The position numbers and the translations under genes are program-made. A DNA stretch of 33,916 nucleotides, taken from assembly GCA_024639455.1 (NCBI GenBank), contig JAHEIH010000026.1:485630-519545 (forward strand), read 5' to 3'. How positions within the stretch are numbered: the stretch's first letter is position 1; each line of letters starts with the position of its first letter. Of this stretch, positions 27,184-33,916 are shown piece by piece. Source of the stretch: Cellvibrionales bacterium (GTDB taxonomy: Bacteria; Pseudomonadota; Gammaproteobacteria; Pseudomonadales; JAHEIH01). Below the pieces are notes generated by a model. The model did not search any database. It had not been told where the DNA came from and was given only the letters and a program-made list of their open reading frames with translations.

Positions 27184-28218
27184 ATGATCAGAGTAGGTAT
27201 TGTAGGCGGAACCGGCTATACCGGTGTAGAACTGTTGCGTTTATTGGCGACCCATCCCCAGGCAGAAGTCGTTGCAATTACTTCACGTTCTGAAGCGGGT
27301 ATGAGCGTGGCTGAGTTGTTCCCAAATTTACGCGGCTGCTATGATGAGTTGCGCTACTCTGAACCAGACGTCGAAGTGTTGAGCCAGTGTTATGTAGTGT
27401 TTTTTGCTACGCCTCACGGTGTGGCGATGGCAATGATGCCTGAATTAGTGGCTCGCGGTGTACGAGTTATCGACCTTTCGGCAGACTTCCGTATTAAAAA
27501 TACTGAATTGTGGGCGGAATGGTACGGCATGCCACACAGTTGCCCCGATATCGTACAGCAGGCGGTGTACGGTTTGCCCGAGATTAATCGCGACACAATC
27601 GCCAACGCGCAGGTAGTGGCGGCGCCTGGTTGTTACCCTACTGCAGTACAGTTGGGCTTCATGCCTCTGTTGCGCCACGGCTTGATCAATCCTTCTCGCT
27701 TGATTGCCAATGCGGCTTCCGGTGTGAGCGGTGCGGGTCGACAGGGGAAAATCGACAACCTGTTTGCCGAGGTGGGTGATAGTTTTAAAGCCTACGGTGT
27801 GCCGGGTCACCGCCACCTGCCTGAGATTGAGCAGGGCTTGGCGCGCATGACCAGCGGCAATGTGAATCTGACGTTTGTTCCCCATCTGCTGCCGATGATT
27901 CGCGGCATTCACGCGACCCTTTACGCCGAGCTCAATGTGGGCGAATACGATTTGCAGGGGCTGTTTGAAGACACCTATCGCGACGAGGCGTTTGTCGATG
28001 TGATGCCAGCGGGCTCTCACCCACAAACCCGCAGCGTTAAAGGTGCCAATATGTGCCGTATCGCCGTGCATCGCCCACAGGGACGCGATACCGTCGTTGT
28101 GCTGTCGGTGATTGATAATTTGGTGAAAGGGGCGTCTGGTCAAGCGATGCAAATTATGAATATTATGTTTGGTTTTGATGAGCGCGAGGGCTTGCAAGGC
28201 TTGGGATTGATTCCCTAG
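27184..28218 (+). CDS. argC: N-acetyl-gamma-glutamyl-phosphate reductase
   Basis: 344 residues, matching the ArgC length of the bacterial short type. The NADP-binding loop [15 protein letters not shown] (residues 7-21), the catalytic Cys150 in APGCYPTA and the histidine segment [10 protein letters not shown] are all present. It reduces N-acetylglutamyl-5-phosphate to the semialdehyde in arginine synthesis. ATG 27184 gives the standard N-terminus; a TTG-initiated extension at 27163 is unlikely. The next gene starts three bases after its stop, forming an operon with the membrane/coiled-coil gene, bactofilin and erpA. Confidence 0.98.
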   Translation: MIRVGIVGGTGYTGVELLRLLATHPQAEVVAITSRSEAGMSVAELFPNLRGCYDELRYSEPDVEVLSQCYVVFFATPHGVAMAMMPELVARGVRVIDLSADFRIKNTELWAEWYGMPHSCPDIVQQAVYGLPEINRDTIANAQVVAAPGCYPTAVQLGFMPLLRHGLINPSRLIANAASGVSGAGRQGKIDNLFAEVGDSFKAYGVPGHRHLPEIEQGLARMTSGNVNLTFVPHLLPMIRGIHATLYAELNVGEYDLQGLFEDTYRDEAFVDVMPAGSHPQTRSVKGANMCRIAVHRPQGRDTVVVLSVIDNLVKGASGQAMQIMNIMFGFDEREGLQGLGLIP

Positions 28219-28221
28219 GTC

Positions 28222-28962
28222 ATGTCACAGCACGGCACTCCACACTACAAAAGCGAAGTGGTTCGCTATGTTCCCTGGCGGCGTTACTTCGGCTGGGGGG
28301 TGTCATCCTTTTTGGTCCTTTTAGTGGTGATCTTGGCCTACTATGGAGGGGGCTTTAGTGGCAAAAAGTGGCGCGAAAGTTTGGAGCAGACCAACGTAGC
28401 GCAACGCGCAAAAATCGAACGCTTGGAGCACGATTTGGCGATGGCGAAGCGCCAGTTGACGAGCCATGAGTTGAGCGTTGAGTTGGGGCGTCGCTCCAGT
28501 GAGGAATTGCGCCAAGCCATGGTTACGCTCGAGCAGATCAATGCCGATCTAGAGGAGCAAATCGCCTTTTATAAGGGTTTGATGGACCCAACAATAAATG
28601 GCAATATTAGCTTTCGCGGCGTTCAAGTACGCCCTGGTATTGGTGCGGGTGAGTACGGAATCTCTGCTGTGGTGCAGCAATTATCGCTCAATCACAGCCT
28701 GATAAAGGGATCGCTGCGTTGGCGGTTAGAGGGAGTTGAAACCCAGCCCGATGGCAGTGTTAGCGAAAGGGTGTTAACAGGAAAGGCCTTTGCTAGCGGC
28801 GGTGCAATTAAATTACGTTTTAAGTATTTTCAGAATGCGGCTGACACGGTGATGTTGCCTGAGGGGTTTGCTCCTGTGACTCTGCACTTGGCCGTTGTGA
28901 CGTCGGGTAAAAACAGTGTTGAAGCCAATGGCGAGTACGCCTGGTCTTCGATTACAAAATAA
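28222..28962 (+). CDS. DUF6776-like single-pass coiled-coil membrane protein
   Basis: 246 residues. A short basic N-terminus, one membrane segment (about 24-42), a charged coiled coil (about 51-118) and a C-terminal beta-rich domain containing FRGVQVRPGIGAGEYG. I recognise it as the protein between argC and a bactofilin in Pseudomonas (PA0663 in P. aeruginosa, from memory), now called DUF6776. The function is unknown; adjacency to a bactofilin suggests an envelope or cytoskeletal partner. No clear ribosome-binding site precedes the ATG, only three bases from the argC stop, so coupling is likely. Confidence 0.85.
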   Translation: MSQHGTPHYKSEVVRYVPWRRYFGWGVSSFLVLLVVILAYYGGGFSGKKWRESLEQTNVAQRAKIERLEHDLAMAKRQLTSHELSVELGRRSSEELRQAMVTLEQINADLEEQIAFYKGLMDPTINGNISFRGVQVRPGIGAGEYGISAVVQQLSLNHSLIKGSLRWRLEGVETQPDGSVSERVLTGKAFASGGAIKLRFKYFQNAADTVMLPEGFAPVTLHLAVVTSGKNSVEANGEYAWSSITK

Positions 28963-28979
28963 TAGCGGGTAGTGGATGT

Positions 28980-29360
28980 ATGTTCGGCTCGAATGGAAAT
29001 GGTGGTAGCTTGACTAGTCTGATTTCAAACGGCACCAAAGTGCAAGGTGATATAGAATTTACTGATCACATGGAGGTCGAGGGCGAGCTGAATGGCAATA
29101 TTGCCGCTGCCGATGGCGCTAAAGCGAGCCTGCGAGTAGCGGAGGGTGGTGTGGTGCGTGGTGAGATTCGCGTGCCAAATATCGTGGTTAACGGTTTCGT
29201 TGAAGGCGATATCTTTGCTAGTGAGCACGTTGAATTGGCCAACAAAGCCAACATTCAGGGCACCATTTACTATAAAAGCATGGAAATGGTTAAAGGTGCG
29301 GTGGTGTCGGGACAGCTTCGCCCAATTAATGAGGTTAGTGGCACCGAGTCTGGCGAGTAA
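28980..29360 (+). CDS. Bactofilin (polymer-forming cytoskeletal protein)
   Basis: 126 residues, bactofilin/CcmA family. After a short disordered N-terminus comes a beta-helical core of repeating turns: VQGDIEF, VEGELNG, VVRGEIRV, VNGFVEGDIFA, VELANKANIQGTIYY, VKGAVVSGQL. Bactofilins polymerise at the inner membrane and position cell-wall enzymes, stalks or polar complexes. The adjacent membrane protein is a plausible anchor. The start ATG 28980 lies 17 bases after the upstream stop. Confidence 0.95.
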   Translation: MFGSNGNGGSLTSLISNGTKVQGDIEFTDHMEVEGELNGNIAAADGAKASLRVAEGGVVRGEIRVPNIVVNGFVEGDIFASEHVELANKANIQGTIYYKSMEMVKGAVVSGQLRPINEVSGTESGE

Positions 29361-29423
29361 TACTTGACCGTCGCGCTTGGTTTTTGCGACAATCTGTTAC
29401 CTGTTTATCAACTGAGAATCGAC

Positions 29424-29777
29424 ATGTCTGAAGCATTTACTTTCGACCCTATGACTATGCAGTTTACGCAGCGCGCTGCGGCAAAGGTGCGTGCGTTGAA
29501 AGAAGAAGAAGGCAACGACGATTTACGCCTTCGTGTGTTTGTGACCGGTGGCGGTTGTGCCGGTTTTCAGTACGGATTTACTTTCGACGAATTGGCAGCT
29601 GACGACGACACATTAATTGAAACGGATGGTGTAGGTCTGTTGGTCGATGCCATGAGTATTCAATATTTAGCGGGTGCCGAGGTGGATTACACCGAAGGGT
29701 TGGAAGGCTCGCGCTTTATCGTGACTAACCCAAATGCAGAAACGACCTGCGGTTGCGGTTCTTCATTTTCTATCTAA
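29424..29777 (+). CDS. erpA: Iron-sulfur insertion protein ErpA
   Basis: 117 residues, A-type carrier. The three ligand cysteines are Cys45 ([11 protein letters not shown]) and Cys109/Cys111 ([11 protein letters not shown]). ErpA delivers Fe-S clusters to apoproteins such as IspG/IspH and respiratory enzymes. ATG 29424 gives the usual MSEAFTF-like N-terminus; the 20 extra residues possible upstream lack family resemblance. It ends three bases from the convergent anmK stop. The order bactofilin-erpA-anmK matches pseudomonads. Confidence 0.97.
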   Translation: MSEAFTFDPMTMQFTQRAAAKVRALKEEEGNDDLRLRVFVTGGGCAGFQYGFTFDELAADDDTLIETDGVGLLVDAMSIQYLAGAEVDYTEGLEGSRFIVTNPNAETTCGCGSSFSI

Positions 29778-29780
29778 ATC

Positions 29781-30884
29781 TTATTTAGCGCTGTAAATAG
29801 CGCCTAATACTAGTTCCTTCGCGGCGCCCGTCACGCTGGGGGCGTTGCTATGGAGTTGTTTTAGCGTCCTCATGGCAAACCACGCAAAGGCGATCGCCTC
29901 CATCCACTGCGGTGAAATGCCGTAATGGTGACTGCTGACTATCTCTATGCCGCTGTTGGCTTGGATGCGTTGGCATAAATATTGGTTGAATGCTCCGCCT
30001 CCGCAAACAATGATCTGATCTACCCTGCGTCCACTGGTTTCGAGGCCTAGACAAATACTCTTGGCAGTAAATTCTGTGAGCGTGGCGATCAAGTCAGTGG
30101 GTGAAACGGCCCGACAGTGTTGTTGCAGAATCTGCTCTACCCAGTGTTGGTCAAAATTTTCTCGGCCGCAGCTCTTTGGTGCGGGTAGCGCCAGGAAAGG
30201 ATGTTGCATCATACGCGCGAGTAGATCTTGGTCGACAGTTCCGGAGGCCGCTAAACGACCGCCATCATCGAAGCTAATTTGGAAGTGCTTACGGCAATAG
30301 TGGTCGATTAATACGTTGCCCGGTCCAGTGTCAAAGCCGAGGATAGGCGAGGCCAATAAGCTGAGATTTGCCATGCCGCCAATGTTAAGCAGCGCGCCAT
30401 TCTTACAGTGCTCGGCAAACATGGCGTGGTGAAAGGCGGGAACCAGTGGAGCGCCTTGCCCGCCCGCTGCAATATCCTTGCGGCGAAAATCAGCGATGGT
30501 ATCGATACCCGTGAGGTAGGCAATAGTATTGGGGTCACCAATCTGAAGGGTGAAGCCAAGCTCATCATCTACACTCGGGCGGTGGCGGATGGTCTGCCCG
30601 TGACTTCCTATGGCGACCACATCATGATGATTAATTTTATGACGATTTAGGGTGGTCTCCACCGCACTTGCGAAGTCGATGCCTAATTGGCGATCGAGCC
30701 GTCCCATTTTTTCGATCTCGTTGTTGCCCGATTGGCATAGATCCAAAATGCCACGGCGGCGGATATCAGGAATTGGAAAAGATTCAGCTGCGAGGACTGT
30801 TGCTCCCTCGGAAAAATCCACGATCACACAGTCGATGGCGTCGAGGCTAGTGCCCGACATTAGCCCAACGTAAAGCTCTGTCAT
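29781..30884 (-). CDS. anmK: Anhydro-N-acetylmuramic acid kinase
   Basis: 367 residues, ASKHA-fold kinase. Characteristic segments are GLMSGTSLDAIDCV (7-20), IGSHGQTIRH, NIGGMANLSLL, GFDTGPGNVLID and VCGGGAFN. It cleaves and phosphorylates 1,6-anhydro-MurNAc during cell-wall recycling. Its start overlaps the stop of the M23 peptidase gene as TAATG, so the wall hydrolase and recycling kinase are translationally coupled. Confidence 0.97.
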   Translation of the reverse strand: MTELYVGLMSGTSLDAIDCVIVDFSEGATVLAAESFPIPDIRRRGILDLCQSGNNEIEKMGRLDRQLGIDFASAVETTLNRHKINHHDVVAIGSHGQTIRHRPSVDDELGFTLQIGDPNTIAYLTGIDTIADFRRKDIAAGGQGAPLVPAFHHAMFAEHCKNGALLNIGGMANLSLLASPILGFDTGPGNVLIDHYCRKHFQISFDDGGRLAASGTVDQDLLARMMQHPFLALPAPKSCGRENFDQHWVEQILQQHCRAVSPTDLIATLTEFTAKSICLGLETSGRRVDQIIVCGGGAFNQYLCQRIQANSGIEIVSSHHYGISPQWMEAIAFAWFAMRTLKQLHSNAPSVTGAAKELVLGAIYSAK

Positions 30885-32227
30885 TAGTTGCCTTGATCGG
30901 CGGACATGTCATTCATGGCGAAACGTTGCTGGTAAGCGGCAAACTGTTGCGCCACAGGCTGGGTTGCTTCATTGAAGCGCGCCATTTCACGTTTGTCGAT
31001 CGACTTTGCCTTGGGCAGTTTGTCGACAATGGTGCGAGGGTTGCGGTGCACGCCGTTAACCAGGAATTCATAGTGTAAGTGTGGGCCGGTAGCGTAACCC
31101 GTGGAGCCAACGCTGCCGATGATTTGTTTTTGCTTGACGCGCTGGCCCTGCTTTACCTTGCGCTTGTGCAGGTGCAGGTACTTGGTAACGTATTGTTCGC
31201 CGTGTTGGATAAACACGTAATTGCCGTTTGCTCTGCTAAAACCCGCTTTTATTACACGGCCATCCCCCGCTGCGTAAATCGGGGTGCCACGTGGAGCGGC
31301 ATAATCGATGCCACGATGGGCTTTGATCTTGTTGTGAATCGGGTGCTTGCGGCGTAAGTTGAAGCTAGAACTAATTCGAGTGAAGTCTAATGGGGCACGC
31401 AGAAAGGCTTTGCGCATGCTCACACCGTCGGGCGAATAGAAGCCGACATTACCTTGCTCATCGGTATAGCGGTAGGCGGTGTATTCACCGTCGTTACCGT
31501 TGTATTGCGCAGCAATGATATTGCCGTCACCAATTTTTTCACCATTCAGGAACAGTTCTTCATACAGCACACTGAAGTTATCACCCTTACGCGGATCGAG
31601 TACAAAGTCGATCACGCCGCTAAAAATTCCGGCGACTTCCATGATTTGATTCTGGCTCAAACCGGCACGCTGTCCCGCTAAGAAAAGTGAGCTGTCGATG
31701 GTGGCGGTTTTGTATTGCTCAAAGACGTCCGGGGTAAGGACGATTTTGTCTGCTTCGATACCGTTTTCGGTGAGCGTAAACTCGGTGCTTTCCAAGCGAG
31801 AGATATGGTGCCGTAGACCGATGAGTTTGCCGCGTTCATTGCGGGCGTAGCTAATGCTTTGGCCGGGATAAATACGTGTTAAGCTTTTGCCGTGGTTACC
31901 GCTGTTGATAATGTTCATCATGTCACTGGCAGGAAGGTTGGCGCGGGCGAACATATCGGACAGGGTGTCGCCTTTGCCGACGCTTAATTCGCGCCATTCA
32001 ATCTGTGGCTCGATGATTTCTTCAGCAACGGGCGTTTCATCCACGCTTGGTGTTATGACATTTAATTCCACCGCTTGGCTAATGCGTTCAGCTTCAACAG
32101 GTTCGCTTGGCATGAATAAAAGCCCTGCAGCCATGCCGAGCAAAATAGCTCCGGCAGCATACATGTGCCTGCGCGGAAATTTGCTGGCCGATTTGGCTGT
32201 GATGGGCGTGGCTTGTGGTTTGTGCAT
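30884..32227 (-). CDS. M23 peptidoglycan endopeptidase, MepM-like
   Basis: 447 residues. An N-terminal membrane anchor (about 22-39), an OapA/LysM-like region (about 78-135, GKGDTLSDMF), then a LytM domain (about 285-400). Zinc ligands fit His304 and Asp308 (HRGIDYA) and His385 in GPHLHYEF, with His352/His354 in the catalytic pocket. The domain architecture is that of E. coli MepM/YebA, which cuts D-Ala-meso-DAP crosslinks to allow wall growth. Divergent from tyrS and coupled to anmK. No clear ribosome-binding site precedes the ATG. Confidence 0.93.
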   Translation of the reverse strand: MHKPQATPITAKSASKFPRRHMYAAGAILLGMAAGLLFMPSEPVEAERISQAVELNVITPSVDETPVAEEIIEPQIEWRELSVGKGDTLSDMFARANLPASDMMNIINSGNHGKSLTRIYPGQSISYARNERGKLIGLRHHISRLESTEFTLTENGIEADKIVLTPDVFEQYKTATIDSSLFLAGQRAGLSQNQIMEVAGIFSGVIDFVLDPRKGDNFSVLYEELFLNGEKIGDGNIIAAQYNGNDGEYTAYRYTDEQGNVGFYSPDGVSMRKAFLRAPLDFTRISSSFNLRRKHPIHNKIKAHRGIDYAAPRGTPIYAAGDGRVIKAGFSRANGNYVFIQHGEQYVTKYLHLHKRKVKQGQRVKQKQIIGSVGSTGYATGPHLHYEFLVNGVHRNPRTIVDKLPKAKSIDKREMARFNEATQPVAQQFAAYQQRFAMNDMSADQGN

Positions 32228-32432
32228 ACTTATAATGGTGTTTTGTGGCTAAAGCTTGTTGTGGAGTATAACTGGCAAGCTATTGTTTTTTCTAGTGCGT
32301 AGATCACAATTTGATCAATTGGCGGAATTCTTTTTGGTTTCGTACTAATGGCGTGTAAGCCGCATGCTGCTTGCATTTTAACGGTTTTGTTGTAAGGTGC
32401 GCGCTCACTTTTGTTTTGAGCGAGATTTTCCA
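32228..32432. promoter_or_regulatory. Divergent M23 peptidase/tyrS regulatory region
   Basis: 205 bases without an annotated gene. A palindrome GATCA-CAATT-TGATC lies at 32302-32316. A possible tyrS promoter is TTGGCG, 18 bp, TACTAA ending at 32347. Downstream, TGTAAGC (32354-32360) and GCTTGCA (32369-32375) form a 7-bp stem with one wobble pair followed by TTTT, which looks like an attenuator or terminator in the tyrS leader. A 15-codon ORF (ATG 32348, stop ending 32395) overlaps it and contains no tyrosine codons. Confidence 0.4.
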
Positions 32433-33731
32433 ATGATTGACGGTCGCAGTTTTCTGGCTGATTTAGAAGCGCGAGGCCTAGTGTCACAGACTTCGGGTGG
32501 TGATGAGTTTGAGTCGTTTTTGTCGCAGTCACGCACCCTGTATTGCGGTTTTGATCCCACTGCTGACAGTTTGCATATTGGTAGTCTTGTTCCTCTGTTG
32601 ATGTTGAAGCGTTTTCAGTTGGCTGGTCATAAGCCTATTGCGCTAGTAGGCGGTGCAACGGGTCTGATTGGGGATCCTTCGTTTAAAGCTCAAGAGCGCA
32701 AACTAAATACTCCTGATGTTGTTGCGGGTTGGGTTGATAAATTAAAAGCGCAGGTGTCTGCCTTTATCAATTTTGATTGTGGTGATAACTCGGCCTTGGT
32801 GGTTAACAATCTCGATTGGACCCAAGATGTCAGTGTGTTGGATTTCCTGCGTGACATCGGTAAACACTTTTCTGTTAACCAGATGATCGCGAAAGAATCT
32901 GTTAAGCAGCGTATCGATCGCGAAGGTGCAGGTATCTCGTTTACTGAGTTTACCTACATGATTCTACAGAGCTATGATTTTGCAGAGCTGTTTAATCGCT
33001 ATAAGTGTGAACTACAAATCGGTGGCTCTGATCAGTGGGGGAATATCACCGGCGGTATTGATTTGGCGCGCCGCATGTATGGTGGCAGCGTATTTGGTTT
33101 GACCATGCCGTTGGTGACAAAAGCGGATGGTACAAAATTTGGTAAAACAGAAAGCGGCACCATTTGGTTGGATCCTGCCAAGACTTCGCCCTATGCCTTT
33201 TACCAGTTCTGGTTGAATACGGCAGATGCGGACGTCTATAAGTTCTTGCGTTATTTTACCTTCTTACCTGTAGCAGAGATTGCTCGCATCGAAGCGGAAG
33301 ATGCAGCGGCGGAAGGTCGTCCTCAGGCACAGTCAGTGCTAGCCCGCGAAATGACGTCGATGATCCATGGTGAAGAGGGTTTGGCTGCTGCGCAACGTAT
33401 TACTGAGGCTTTGTTTAGCGGTGAGTTGAGTGAGTTGTCGGCGAGTGATTTGGCGCAGATCAAAATGGATGGCTTGCCCTCTTCCGATATCGTTCCTGCG
33501 GATCTGTCAGAAATGCCATTGACTTCTCTATTGGCAGAACACGGTATGGCGGCTTCTGGTAAGCAGGTAAAAGATGCTTTACAGCGAAATTCAGTGTTCG
33601 TGAATGGTATCGCTTATGGTATGGATGCCAATATGCAGGTGCCAGAAGTTTTCTCAGTGGGTAGCGCTATGCACGAGAAGTATTTCGTTGTTCGCTTGGG
33701 TAAGAAGAAGTACCACTTGTTCGAAATCTAA
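32433..33731 (+). CDS. tyrS: Tyrosyl-tRNA synthetase (TyrS)
   Basis: 432 residues, the E. coli-like TyrRS class I type. The HIGH motif reads HIGS (His48-Ser51, in DPTADSLHIGSLVPL), and the KMSKS motif is KFGKT, as in E. coli. The GGSDQWGNI tyrosine-binding segment and a C-terminal S4-like RNA-binding domain (about residues 365-430) are present. It charges tRNA-Tyr. ATG 32433 gives the usual start; the 12 residues possible upstream are not conserved-looking. Followed by an 8-bp inverted repeat and a stable-RNA promoter. Confidence 0.98.
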   Translation: MIDGRSFLADLEARGLVSQTSGGDEFESFLSQSRTLYCGFDPTADSLHIGSLVPLLMLKRFQLAGHKPIALVGGATGLIGDPSFKAQERKLNTPDVVAGWVDKLKAQVSAFINFDCGDNSALVVNNLDWTQDVSVLDFLRDIGKHFSVNQMIAKESVKQRIDREGAGISFTEFTYMILQSYDFAELFNRYKCELQIGGSDQWGNITGGIDLARRMYGGSVFGLTMPLVTKADGTKFGKTESGTIWLDPAKTSPYAFYQFWLNTADADVYKFLRYFTFLPVAEIARIEAEDAAAEGRPQAQSVLAREMTSMIHGEEGLAAAQRITEALFSGELSELSASDLAQIKMDGLPSSDIVPADLSEMPLTSLLAEHGMAASGKQVKDALQRNSVFVNGIAYGMDANMQVPEVFSVGSAMHEKYFVVRLGKKKYHLFEI

Positions 33732-33737
33732 ACGTAT

Positions 33738-33774
33738 TGATCGCGTTTTGAGCGATGTGGTTGTCGCGCGATCA
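33738..33774 (+). repeat. Inverted repeat after tyrS
   Basis: TGATCGCG (33738-33745) and CGCGATCA (33767-33774) are perfect 8-base arms with a 21-base loop. Competing with it is ATCGC/GCGAT inside the left half. There is no T-tract; it may end or shape tyrS mRNA just before the next promoter. Confidence 0.4.
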
Positions 33775-33780
33775 TATTCG

Positions 33781-33849
33781 TCATTAATTATAGTAATTTT
33801 CAAAATAACGCTTGCGTCCCCCGTTCGAAATACCTATAGTGCGCCTCCC
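33781..33849 (+). promoter_or_regulatory. Stable-RNA promoter, probably of an rRNA operon
   Basis: TTGCGT (33812-33817), 17-bp spacer, TATAGT (33835-33840), then a GC-rich discriminator GCGCCTCCC. An AT-rich stretch (33781-33810) resembles an UP element. This combination is typical of growth-rate-controlled rrn P1 promoters. The downstream leader begins with a CCCT-loop-AGGG hairpin (about 33847-33859). In P. aeruginosa, 16S rRNA follows tyrS (from memory). The RNA gene itself would begin beyond the window. Confidence 0.75.
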
Positions 33850-33916
33850 TTGTCGAGGGGCTCTAACGAGCGAGATCGACGGGGTGTTTGGTGAAGCGAA
33901 ATCGACAGCAAACAGA

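Noticed and set aside
27445-28197. 250-codon open frame antisense to argC
   Set aside because: It lies wholly opposite a well-conserved gene; its translation has no recognisable domain and is a by-product of argC codon bias.
29782-29803. Small hairpins at the erpA/anmK junction (TATTTA/TAAATA and GCGCT/AGCGC)
   Set aside because: Stems of five or six bases, mutually exclusive, without a T-tract; too weak to call a terminator.
32295-32316. CRP/Vfr-like half-site (TGTGATCTA on the minus strand) upstream of the M23 gene
   Set aside because: Only one half matches; the second half (CACTA) is poor, so it was not annotated as an operator.

Overview
The window is ordinary chromosome from a gammaproteobacterium, most likely of the Pseudomonadales/Cellvibrionales breadth and perhaps marine. 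The main evidence is synteny recalled from Pseudomonas aeruginosa: argC - coiled-coil membrane protein - bactofilin - erpA - anmK - M23 peptidase - tyrS - rRNA operon; ispB divergent from rplU-rpmA, then obgE-proB and rpsT; fabA-fabB; and a coiled-coil gene beside proS. I see no insertion sequences, CRISPR arrays, tRNA genes, prophage genes or clear composition breaks. The left edge (1-6619) is the more accessory part; the rest is mainly core metabolism and translation.

Layout. 118-3766: three overlapping plus-strand genes encode a HupE/UreJ-like membrane protein, a parvulin-like membrane-anchored protein and a secreted DUF3604 (PHP-like) protein. They are followed by an unlisted 55-codon ORF and a terminator. 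4186-6619: a rubredoxin-less rubrerythrin, a GlpC-like Fe-S protein and a DUF3501 protein form a probable redox operon. 6815-9865: a coiled-coil membrane protein, proS (minus) and a HIT protein. 9862-13139: fabB and fabA (minus), then a phosphohexomutase (plus). 13141-16752: ispB, uppP and an M2 peptidase lipoprotein, all minus and closely spaced. 17062-20091: rplU, rpmA, obgE, proB. 20184-22853: rpsT, trpE and rpe (minus). 23023-25311: a Nudix hydrolase converging on hemJ-hemL (minus). 25369-27078: a divergent CLC channel (minus). 27184-29777: argC, DUF6776-like gene, bactofilin, erpA. 29781-32227: M23 peptidase and anmK (minus). 32433-33731: tyrS. 33781-33916: what looks like a stable-RNA (probably rRNA) promoter and leader running off the edge.

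Several neighbours fit together functionally. FabA and FabB are the unsaturated fatty acid branch. IspB and UppP both handle polyprenyl diphosphates. HemJ and HemL are two steps of haem synthesis. The M23 peptidase and AnmK act on peptidoglycan and its recycling. The rubrerythrin lacks its own rubredoxin domain, so the adjacent Fe-S protein is a candidate electron donor.

The best candidates for undescribed biology are the HupE/parvulin-like/DUF3604 module with its in-frame downstream small ORF, whose start codon is buried in a hairpin, and the rubrerythrin/Fe-S/DUF3501 module. A repeated structural feature is perfect inverted repeats lying on or next to stop codons at tight gene junctions (7553-7591, 13091-13119, 23575-23601, 25332-25376), without the T-tracts of standard terminators. 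All family assignments are from motif recognition by eye; no database search was run.
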